Shown here one piece after another: positions 33,095 to 41,022 of a stretch of DNA of 43,787 nucleotides. Under the pieces are notes generated by a model that was not told the origin of the DNA, made no database searches, and worked only from the letters and a program-made list of their open reading frames with translations. A program made the translations under genes and the position numbers. How positions within the stretch are numbered: the stretch's first letter is position 1; each line of letters begins with the position of its first letter. Source of the stretch: an uncultured Bacteroidales bacterium (GTDB taxonomy: Bacteria; Bacteroidota; Bacteroidia; Bacteroidales; Paludibacteraceae); NCBI GenBank assembly GCA_937915765.1, contig CALGHE010000028.1:1-43787 (forward strand). The letters run 5' to 3'.

Positions 33095-33460
33095 ATGCTT
33101 ATAGATAAATATTACACGGTTGAACGCATTGTCAAAGAAGAGGCAAGATATGTGTTTTATGTAAAGCTTGACCCCGAGTGCGAAGTTTACAAAGGACACT
33201 TCCCTGACATGCCGGTATCACCTGGTGTGTGCAACATCCAGATGATAAAAGAGTGCTGCTGCGAAATTGCAGGCAAAGAGCTGTTTTTAGGAAGCATTTC
33301 CCAATGCAAGTTCAGTTCGCTTGTAACACCTTCTGCAAACTCAGAGTTGAGTGTAACGATTCTGATGACAGAATCAAACGGCACTTACGCCGTTCGCGCG
33401 TCTATATCAGACAAACAAACTCTTTTCATGGATATGAAAGCAGAGTTCACAGAAGCGTGA
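33095..33460 (+). CDS. Hotdog-fold dehydratase-like protein with His but no acidic partner
   Basis: This is a 121-residue FabZ/ApeI-like protein. The classic stretch YKGHFPDMPVSPGV (32-45) retains the catalytic H35, but the helix that should carry Glu or Asp seven residues after the proline reads PGVCNIQ, with Q49. It is thus the complement of the protein at 32072, which has the acid but not the histidine. In FabZ the two catalytic residues of one site come from different subunits, so a heterodimer of the two could give a complete site. Alternatively one or both are inactive. Confidence 0.82.
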   Translation: MLIDKYYTVERIVKEEARYVFYVKLDPECEVYKGHFPDMPVSPGVCNIQMIKECCCEIAGKELFLGSISQCKFSSLVTPSANSELSVTILMTESNGTYAVRASISDKQTLFMDMKAEFTEA

Positions 33461-33535
33461 AAATCCGCAAAGTCAACAACAAGACGGTTTAACTTAACTA
33501 TTTGAGTCAGACCGGATTAATTCACAAAACACATT

Positions 33536-36500
33536 ATGACTCGTCTAACAATATATATATACAAATACTTCCAGTCGCATAAAAAAACTTTTTATGCAGT
33601 TTTGCTCGTAAGCTCTGTTTTATTTATCTTTCTGGGTTCAAGAATCAGATACGAAGAAGATATAACGAAGCTGCTTCCGTCAACGGCGGACTCTGACGGT
33701 TCTGAAAAGCTGGCCTTTGCAAACTTGAAGGTAAAGGACAAAGTATTTCTGCTTTTCTCGTCAAAATCGGACAGTGTAACACCATCAAAACTTGCCGCAG
33801 CTTGCGACGAGTTCATCGACACGCTGCTTGTAAAGGACAGAGAAAGAGACTCTACCATCACAGATGTGCTATATAAGTTGGACAACGCAATGCTGATGAA
33901 TGCGGTCGGATTTCTACAGCAAAACATTCCGACTTTCTTGGAAGAGTCAGACTACAAGATGATAGACTCTCTTATTTCGCAGGAGCAGTTAGACCGGCAA
34001 ATGACGGAAAATTTCATGATGATATGCTCGCCTTCCGGGATAGCTTTTCAAGACATGATAATCCAAGACCCTCTTGCGTTCCGCAACATCTTCAAAGATA
34101 AGATGAGCACAATGCAAAAAGGGCTGGGCGGAAATTTCATTGTTCACGAACAGCATCTGTTCGTTCCAGACACTACTGTGGCACTCGGTTTCTTGTCGCC
34201 TAGTTTCAAGTCGTTTGACTCAAAAGCCAGCAACAAACTTGTGCAGATGATGGAAGACGAGATAAAGACATTCAAGGAGCGCCATCCTGAGATAGACATA
34301 CACTACCACGGCACACCGGTGCAAAGTGTTTACAATGCGCGACAGATAAAATCAGACCTGATGACCACGCTTGGAATATCTCTTCTGATTATATGTGTGG
34401 CGATAGGCTACTGTTTCAGAAACAAGTCAACACTTTTCTTTCTCGTTGCGCCAGTAGCATACGGTTCGTTCTTCGCGCTCTCCGTGCTTTACCTTATAAA
34501 AGGCAGCATTTCGCTTTTGGCTATGGGAATTGGAGCTATAGTCTTAGGTGTGGCCCTAAGTTACTGTCTGCACGTAATCACGCACTACAAATACGTGAGC
34601 GACCCGATAAAAGTTCTTGAAGACCAAACCGTTCCGGTTATTTTAGGATGCCTCACCACCATTGGAGCGTTCTCAAGTCTTATGTTCACCGAAGCGGAAC
34701 TGCTGAAAGACTTTGGTCTATTTGCGTCGTTGGCACTGGCAGGCACAACAATCTTCTGCCTTATATTTCTTCCGCATTTCTTCAATCCGGAAAACAACAG
34801 AAGGTCCGACAAAGCGTTCAGTCTAATGGAAAAGATCAACTCCTATCCATTCGAAAAGAATACAATATTGATTGCGTCAATATTAGGGATAAGTGTTATC
34901 TGCCTATACACAAAAGGGCGTGTCGAGTTTGACTCTGACCTTGTAAACATAGGCTATCATGCACCGCACGTTGTTGAATCACAGAACATTCTTGCAGAAA
35001 AGACAGCCAATGGCTACAAGACCGTGTATTACGCAACCAGTTCGGACAATCTGGACACAGCACTTGTTTACAACAAGAAGATGCTGCAAGTTCTTGACAG
35101 CCTGCAAAACACAGGACTTATCAAATCCTACTCCAAGGCGAGCGAACTGTTCATTCCTCAGGAGGAACAAGAACAACGCATAAAACGATGGGAAGAGTAC
35201 TGGACGCCAGAAAAGATAGAACAGCTGCGTAAAAACGTAGGAACCGCATGCCAGAAAAGCGAGTACAATTCGGCTATCTACGAAGATTTTTTCAACAGTC
35301 TAAGTAAAAAGTACCAAACAAACTCGATATACGAGTCGGGCATCATACCGTCTGAGCTCATGTCAAACTTGATAGAACAAACAGACGGCACGTATATGGT
35401 ATTCACACCTGTTCAGCTGAAAAACGAAGACAAGCGCCGCATAAGCGACATCGTAACCTCGCACAAGCACTGCGTCGTCATAGACCCGTTCTATTACACC
35501 AACGACATGGTCGAGCTTATAAATAACGACTTTGAAACGACGCTTCTCATCTCGTCGCTGTTTGTGTTCATCGTGCTGCTCATATCGTTCAAAAGCGTCA
35601 TTATCGCCACTTTGGCATTTATTCCAATGTCGTTAAGCTGGTACATAGTGTTAGGTATAATGGGCATATTCGGACTGAAATTCAATCTGATAAACATTGT
35701 GATCTCAACTTTCATATTCGGTATGGGAGTCGATTACAGTATCTTCATAATGGACGGGCTGTTGACAAATTTCCGCACACGAACAAAACTTTTGGTTTAT
35801 CATAAAACAGCGATTGTGTTCTCCGCATTTGTGCTGATAATCGGAATTTCGTCTCTGATGATAGCCACGCATCCGGCAATCTCGTCAATCGGAATATCAA
35901 CTCTGATAGGCATGAGCTCGGCAGTGATAATATCTTACACAATTCTGCCGTTCCTGTTCTACTGGCTGATAAAACGCCCTACTTTAAGAGGAAAAGCCCC
36001 TATCACGCTGTACAATCTGTTCAACGCAGAGTCGTACTTCAAAGAAGGCAAGATGACAGACAAGCAGAAAATACGCAACAATTACGAATACAAAGGCTAC
36101 CCTATTGAATCGGAGTTGCGCAGGGAACTAATTGCCACATCAGACTACGAAGCAATATCAAACATACTTCCTGCACAAGGAAATATTCTTGACTTCGGCT
36201 GCGAATACGGCTACACCACATACTGGTGCTACATCAAGGACACACGCAATAAAGTTGTCGGATTTGACACTGACGAAACTCTGTTGACAATAGCAAAGAA
36301 CTGCTATCTGAAAACTAGCAGAATCTGTTTCGAGTCTGACTCAAAAGTGCTTAGCGACGAGTTTGACATCGTCATAATAAACAGAAACATAGAGTCTTTG
36401 TCTGAAAAGCTGAAAGCGGTAATATCTTCTGCTAGAATTGTAATCATAAGGAAATCTGAAGGAGATGATTACGTGAACACTTGCAAGAGTTTAGGCTTAA

Positions 36501-36544
36501 ACAAAACAGAGGAGGACGACTTGTTTTATATTTTCAGCAAATAA
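33536..36544 (+). CDS. MMPL-family RND exporter fused to a methyltransferase-like domain
   Basis: The protein has 1002 residues. The first part (about 1-815) is an MMPL/RND-type transporter. Helix 1 at about 17-36 is followed by a large periplasmic domain. A helix cluster (about 270-415), a second periplasmic domain and a second helix cluster ending near 813 follow. Conserved GxxxD-like polar residues occur in GMGVDYSIFIMDGLL. The C-terminal tail is soluble, with a class I SAM-dependent methyltransferase motif I, ILDFGCEYGYTT, starting near 884, and the acidic GFDTDE after the second strand. The methyltransferase part is short (about 150 residues), so it may be degenerate. It should export the cluster product, possibly after or during methylation. 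Confidence 0.85.
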   Translation: MTRLTIYIYKYFQSHKKTFYAVLLVSSVLFIFLGSRIRYEEDITKLLPSTADSDGSEKLAFANLKVKDKVFLLFSSKSDSVTPSKLAAACDEFIDTLLVKDRERDSTITDVLYKLDNAMLMNAVGFLQQNIPTFLEESDYKMIDSLISQEQLDRQMTENFMMICSPSGIAFQDMIIQDPLAFRNIFKDKMSTMQKGLGGNFIVHEQHLFVPDTTVALGFLSPSFKSFDSKASNKLVQMMEDEIKTFKERHPEIDIHYHGTPVQSVYNARQIKSDLMTTLGISLLIICVAIGYCFRNKSTLFFLVAPVAYGSFFALSVLYLIKGSISLLAMGIGAIVLGVALSYCLHVITHYKYVSDPIKVLEDQTVPVILGCLTTIGAFSSLMFTEAELLKDFGLFASLALAGTTIFCLIFLPHFFNPENNRRSDKAFSLMEKINSYPFEKNTILIASILGISVICLYTKGRVEFDSDLVNIGYHAPHVVESQNILAEKTANGYKTVYYATSSDNLDTALVYNKKMLQVLDSLQNTGLIKSYSKASELFIPQEEQEQRIKRWEEYWTPEKIEQLRKNVGTACQKSEYNSAIYEDFFNSLSKKYQTNSIYESGIIPSELMSNLIEQTDGTYMVFTPVQLKNEDKRRISDIVTSHKHCVVIDPFYYTNDMVELINNDFETTLLISSLFVFIVLLISFKSVIIATLAFIPMSLSWYIVLGIMGIFGLKFNLINIVISTFIFGMGVDYSIFIMDGLLTNFRTRTKLLVYHKTAIVFSAFVLIIGISSLMIATHPAISSIGISTLIGMSSAVIISYTILPFLFYWLIKRPTLRGKAPITLYNLFNAESYFKEGKMTDKQKIRNNYEYKGYPIESELRRELIATSDYEAISNILPAQGNILDFGCEYGYTTYWCYIKDTRNKVVGFDTDETLLTIAKNCYLKTSRICFESDSKVLSDEFDIVIINRNIESLSEKLKAVISSARIVIIRKSEGDDYVNTCKSLGLNKTEEDDLFYIFSK

Positions 36545-36556
36545 ACAGATATTGAT

Positions 36557-38044
36557 ATGTCAAAATACGATGTTGTTATTATAGGCGGAGGATTAGGCGG
36601 ACTGGAAAGCGGATACACCCTTGCTAAAAACGGGCTGAACGTCTGCATTTTGGAAAAGAATCCGGTTCTAGGAGGATGCTTGCAAACGTTCAAAAGACGC
36701 GGCGTCACATTTGACACAGGCTTCCATTATATAGGCGGACTTTCAGAAGGACAGCCGCTGCACCGTATTTTCAACTATTTCAACTTGCTTGACTTGCCTT
36801 GGCACAAACTGGACGAAGAAGCTTTTGACGACGTAACTATCAACGGCGAAACGTTTCATTTTGCAAATGGGCATGAACAGTTTGCGGAGACCCTTGCAAA
36901 AAAGTTTCCGAACTGCGCCAACGAGCTGAAAAAATACGTTGCGTTCTTAAAGAATGTTGGCGACAATATCTTTTCAAGTTTCGAACCTCGCGACCACAAG
37001 GAATTCTTCGCAGAATCTCTCTTTGCACGTTCCGCCTACGACTTTCTGAACGAAACGATAAGCGACAGCAAACTGCGAGACGTGCTTTCTGGCGCGTCGC
37101 TGAAGATGGAGCTAAATGCGGAAAAGTTACCGTTATACACATTCGCGCAAATTAACAACTCTTTTATAGAAAGCGCATGGCGAATCAAAGGCGGCGGACA
37201 CCAAATATCAGACAGTCTCGCTAAAAGCATCGAGGCGTTTGGTGGCACTATACGCACAAAAGCCAATGTAACTCGCTTAATAGAGAAAGACGGACTTATA
37301 TCTGCAGTAGAGATTAACGAAGGCGAAATCATAGAGACCAAAAACGTTATTTCAAACATCCATCCTGCAAACACGATGGAGCTTGTCAAAGAAAGCCAGG
37401 CTCTCCGCAAAATATACAGGAACAGGATAAACAGACTGCCGAACACATACGGCATGTTCACTGCAAACATATCGTTGAAAGAAGATTGTGTTCCATACAA
37501 GAACAAAAATCACTACATATACGAAAAAGGCGGACTTTGGGACATAAGCAAATATGCGTCAGGACAGAAAGCGCAGTGCGTGCTTGTCAGTTATCAAGTT
37601 CCGGAAGAAGGGAAACGGTTCACACGCAACATAGATTTACTCACACCTATGTTATGGGAAGAGGTTGAGCAATGGACAGAGAGCACTGTCGGTCGTCGCG
37701 GAGAAGCCTATGAAGAGTTCAAGAAACAGAAAGCGGAAGAGTGCATAGAAATAGCAAGCAAACACATACCCGAACTTCGCGGGGCAATCGAGCACGTCTA
37801 TACATCTACCCCGCTATCTTACAGAGACTATACAGGGACAAAAGAGGGGTCGGCCTACGGGGTGCAGAAAGATTACAGCCAGCTAATGACCACACTGCTA
37901 TCTCCCAAAACGCCAATTCAGAATCTGTTTCTGACAGGACAAAGTTTGAATTTGCACGGCATATTGGGCGTGTCGATGACATCATTCTTCACTTGCGCAG
38001 AAATTATAGGAATGGACAAGGTCGCTTTATTTCTAAAAAAATAG
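36557..38044 (+). CDS. FAD-dependent oxidoreductase, CrtI/RetSat-like
   Basis: The 495-residue protein begins YDVVIIGGGLGGLESGYTLA, with the FAD-binding GxGxxG (about 10-16). GGCLQTFKRRGVTFDTGFHY follows, the conserved DxGxH pattern of phytoene desaturases and retinol saturases. The C-terminal half ends with GILGVSMTSFFTCAEIIG, the second FAD contact. Members act on polyene chains, either desaturating or saturating them. Here it could adjust the unsaturation of the cluster product. The reaction direction cannot be read from sequence. It is separated from the exporter by 12 bp and from lrgB by 1 bp, so all three are one operon. Confidence 0.88.
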   Translation: MSKYDVVIIGGGLGGLESGYTLAKNGLNVCILEKNPVLGGCLQTFKRRGVTFDTGFHYIGGLSEGQPLHRIFNYFNLLDLPWHKLDEEAFDDVTINGETFHFANGHEQFAETLAKKFPNCANELKKYVAFLKNVGDNIFSSFEPRDHKEFFAESLFARSAYDFLNETISDSKLRDVLSGASLKMELNAEKLPLYTFAQINNSFIESAWRIKGGGHQISDSLAKSIEAFGGTIRTKANVTRLIEKDGLISAVEINEGEIIETKNVISNIHPANTMELVKESQALRKIYRNRINRLPNTYGMFTANISLKEDCVPYKNKNHYIYEKGGLWDISKYASGQKAQCVLVSYQVPEEGKRFTRNIDLLTPMLWEEVEQWTESTVGRRGEAYEEFKKQKAEECIEIASKHIPELRGAIEHVYTSTPLSYRDYTGTKEGSAYGVQKDYSQLMTTLLSPKTPIQNLFLTGQSLNLHGILGVSMTSFFTCAEIIGMDKVALFLKK

Positions 38045-38045
38045 G

Positions 38046-38738
38046 ATGAAAGAGTTGTTCACATCAGAAGCATTTATGCTCATGCTAACAATGGGAAGCT
38101 TTCTGCTGGGCATATACTTGCTCAGAATTACGAAGATAAGCATTTTGCAGCCTCTCATAACGTCTTTGCTGATAATTGTAGCGTTTCTTAAAATTGCAGA
38201 CATTCCGTACGAAACGTTCCATGAGCAAACGCGCATACTCAACTTCATGCTCAACCCTAGCGTTGTCGCGTTGGGCTATGTGCTTTACGAGCAAATAGAA
38301 CACATAAAAGGCAATGTAGTCTCTATCCTGACCTCCATTCTTGTGGGCAGTTTCGTGGGAATCATCAGTGTAATACTGATAGCCAAATGGTTAGGTGCAG
38401 ATGAAGTTCTCGTCGCATCGTTAGAGCCAAAATCTGTGACAACCCCCATAGCAATAAGCATCTCCGAAAAGATTGGCGGCATCCCCTCTCTTGCGGCGGT
38501 ATTTGTTGTGATATGCGGCATATTCGGAGGGGTTTTCGGTCCTATTATCCTGCGGAAAATAGGAATACAAAGCAAAGTAGCCAAAGGGCTTGCCATGGGA
38601 GCCTCCTCTCATGCGTTAGGCACCGCGCGCGCATTGCAAATGGGGGCTGTAGAAGGAGCTTTTAGCGGACTCGCCATAGGCATAATGGGGATAATGACGG
38701 CACTTATCGTGCCACTTGCAGACAAACTTTTAAACTAA
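38046..38738 (+). CDS. lrgB: LrgB family membrane protein
   Basis: This is a 230-residue integral membrane protein with about six to eight helices. LrgB/CidB proteins normally pair with LrgA/CidA and affect autolysis, or transport pyruvate or glycolate. The conserved EPKSVTTPIAISISEKIGG and GASSHALGTARALQMG segments identify the family. No lrgA gene was found adjacent on either side. It starts 1 bp after the oxidoreductase stop and is therefore translated as part of the polyene-like operon. Confidence 0.92.
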   Translation: MKELFTSEAFMLMLTMGSFLLGIYLLRITKISILQPLITSLLIIVAFLKIADIPYETFHEQTRILNFMLNPSVVALGYVLYEQIEHIKGNVVSILTSILVGSFVGIISVILIAKWLGADEVLVASLEPKSVTTPIAISISEKIGGIPSLAAVFVVICGIFGGVFGPIILRKIGIQSKVAKGLAMGASSHALGTARALQMGAVEGAFSGLAIGIMGIMTALIVPLADKLLN

Positions 38739-38758
38739 ATAGAATAATTAAAAACATT

Positions 38759-39709
38759 ATGAAAGGAAATTTAATTGACTCTGTTATTACTTTGTGTAAT
38801 ACGCTATCGTCTGCTGCAGATTCTGTAGGCGGGGCAATTGCAGACACAGCTAAATTTGCAAATGAAAAAGTAGCCGCAGAACTTCTTAAAGACGGCAACT
38901 ACGAAGCTTTCTTGCAAATACTGATAGAAAACGCTGTAAATTTCGGCACAAGAATATTGCTAGCCATTCTTGTTTATACTATCGGTAAATGGATTATGAA
39001 CAGAATCAAGAAATTTATCGAAAAGATATTAGAAAAGAAAGATGTTGAACCTTCTTTAGCTTCATTCTTCAGAAGTTTGATTAACATTGTACTGTCTTTC
39101 GTGCTGATTATCTGTGTGATAGGTGTTCTTGGCATTGAAACCACATCGTTTGTCGCTCTGTTTGCTTCTGCCGGCGTCGCTATAGGTATGGCTCTGAGCG
39201 GAACTTTGCAGAACTTTGCAGGCGGCGTTATGATACTGCTGTTCAAACCGTTTAAAGTTGGTGATTACATTGATGCAAACGGACAATCCGGAACTGTAAA
39301 AGAGATTCAGATATTCAACACTATAATCAATACTGTTGATAACAAAACAATCATAGTTCCGAACGGCGGCTTGTCAACAAGTGTGATGACAAACTACTCA
39401 AAGGAATCAACCCGACGTGTTGACTGGGTGTTCGGCATTGCGTACGGAGACAATTACGACACAGCTAAAGAAATTCTGCTCGACTTGATAAACAAGGACG
39501 AACGCATCCTTAAAGACAAGGCTCCATTTGTTGCTCTAAACACTCTAAACAGCAGTTCTGTTGACATAGTTGTAAGAGTTTGGGTCAATTCCGGCGACTA
39601 TTGGGGTGTTTACTTTGACATGAACGAAAAGGTTTACAAAACATTCACTGAAAAAGGAATCAATATTCCATTCCCTCAGATGGACGTTTATGTTCACCCA
39701 AGAGACTAA
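38759..39709 (+). CDS. Mechanosensitive channel, MscS type
   Basis: The 316-residue protein has an N-terminal amphipathic region and about three membrane helices, the last being the pore helix ALFASAGVAIGMALSGTLQN with the small-residue Gly/Ala pattern. The beta domain FKPFKVGDYIDANGQSGTVK follows, then a C-terminal alpha/beta vestibule. Such channels open under membrane tension to release solutes. It lies 20 bp after lrgB with no terminator between, and a terminator follows. Confidence 0.92.
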   Translation: MKGNLIDSVITLCNTLSSAADSVGGAIADTAKFANEKVAAELLKDGNYEAFLQILIENAVNFGTRILLAILVYTIGKWIMNRIKKFIEKILEKKDVEPSLASFFRSLINIVLSFVLIICVIGVLGIETTSFVALFASAGVAIGMALSGTLQNFAGGVMILLFKPFKVGDYIDANGQSGTVKEIQIFNTIINTVDNKTIIVPNGGLSTSVMTNYSKESTRRVDWVFGIAYGDNYDTAKEILLDLINKDERILKDKAPFVALNTLNSSSVDIVVRVWVNSGDYWGVYFDMNEKVYKTFTEKGINIPFPQMDVYVHPRD

Positions 39710-39732
39710 GCAACTATCCTTGCAGACAAAGC

Positions 39733-39762
39733 AAAAGGGCCGCAAAAAAAGCGACCCTTTTT
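39733..39762. terminator. Terminator after mscS
   Basis: AAAAGGGCCGC (39733-39743) pairs with GCGACCCTTTTT (39751-39762, one wobble). It lies between convergent genes and has T-rich tails in both directions. Confidence 0.78.
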
Positions 39763-39883
39763 GTATATTTGAGTTTACTCATTAACTTTTTTACATACAC
39801 AGGACAATTTTTCATCCTGAAACTGAAACACATAAAAACAAGTTTTCAGCAAATTCAAATTTAACTTCATTAATACAAATAGT

Positions 39884-40900
39884 TTAACAGAACATTTTTT
39901 TCGCATTCTCCAAAACCTCGATAACCTTGTCGCACCAAGCGTCAAACTCAGGGTCTTCCACCTGGCACTCTTTATGAGCAAGAACGTAATCAATCGTTCT
40001 CTTAACCCCTTGGTCAAACCTTACAGTTGGAACATAATCTGGCACAGCACGTTTTAATTTTGAATTATCAAAAACAACCGAATTAGCCTTGTCGCCAGTC
40101 AAGCTGCCGCATAAGTCGTAGTCGCTCACCGCCGCAAGGAAATCAGACGAAACATAATAAGGCTTAAGTTCCACACCCAAAGCATCCGCTATCGCCTTGT
40201 AAATCTGATTCCACGTCAACGTCTCGTCGCTCGTGATCTGAAACGCCTCACCTATCGCATGAGCATTCCCTACCAGTCCGGCAAAAGCCTTGGCAAAATC
40301 ACTGTTATGCGTCATAGTCCAAAGAGACGTGCCGTCGCCATGCACAATAACAGGCTTGCCCTCAATCATACGCTTCACAATCTGCCAGCTGCCAAACTTT
40401 CCGTGCACGCCCAACGGAACAGAACGTTCGTCGTACGTATGGCTCGGACGTATTATCGTAATAGGGAAACCATTCTCGCGGTACATCTTCATAAGAAAAT
40501 CCTCGCACGCGATTTTGTTCCTCGAATACTCCCAATAAGGATTTGCAAGAGGCGTACCCTCCGTAATTCTGTAATTGGACAAAGGCTTCTGATAAGCCGA
40601 CGCAGAACTTATATACATAAACTGCTTAGTCTTGCCATTAAAAAGACGAAAATCACGTTCCAGATGCTCCGGAACAAAAGCGATAAAGTCACAAACAGCA
40701 TCAAAAGACAAGTCCTTAATCTGCTCCCTGACAAAATCTTCATCGTTAATATCTGCATTGATAACTGTCACATTTTCAGGAATAACAGAGTTCCTGTTTC
40801 CTCTGTTCACAAGAAAAAGATTAACTCCGTCCGTCGCGGCCAAACGTTTAGTAATAGCTGTGCTGATGATACCTGTGCCGCCGATAAATAAAACATTCAT
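39884..40900 (-). CDS. NAD-dependent epimerase/dehydratase (SDR family)
   Basis: The 338-residue extended SDR begins MNVLFIGGTGIISTAITKRL, with the GGTGxxS nucleotide-binding motif (7-13). It also has SSASAYQKP and YSRNK, giving the S-Y-K catalytic residues, and the substrate stretch PSHTYDERSVPLG. The substrate is probably a nucleotide sugar, but sugar and reaction cannot be told. It is a single gene flanked by terminators, convergent with mscS. Confidence 0.85.
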   Translation of the reverse strand: MNVLFIGGTGIISTAITKRLAATDGVNLFLVNRGNRNSVIPENVTVINADINDEDFVREQIKDLSFDAVCDFIAFVPEHLERDFRLFNGKTKQFMYISSASAYQKPLSNYRITEGTPLANPYWEYSRNKIACEDFLMKMYRENGFPITIIRPSHTYDERSVPLGVHGKFGSWQIVKRMIEGKPVIVHGDGTSLWTMTHNSDFAKAFAGLVGNAHAIGEAFQITSDETLTWNQIYKAIADALGVELKPYYVSSDFLAAVSDYDLCGSLTGDKANSVVFDNSKLKRAVPDYVPTVRFDQGVKRTIDYVLAHKECQVEDPEFDAWCDKVIEVLENAKKMFC

Positions 40901-40941
40901 ACTTTCTATAATTTATATTTAACACATTGCAAAAAACAAAA

Positions 40942-41001
40942 AGGCTGTTTGAAACTTTGCGGCAACCATCACGACATCGCCACCAAAAATCCAAACAGCC
41001 T
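40942..41001 (-). terminator. Terminator after pheT
   Basis: On the minus strand AGGCTGTTTG (41001-40992) pairs with CAAACAGCCT (40951-40942), followed by TTTTTGTTTTTT. The intervening loop is about 40 bases and can fold further. Confidence 0.7.
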
Positions 41002-41022
41002 ACAAAACTATATCACACAAAT

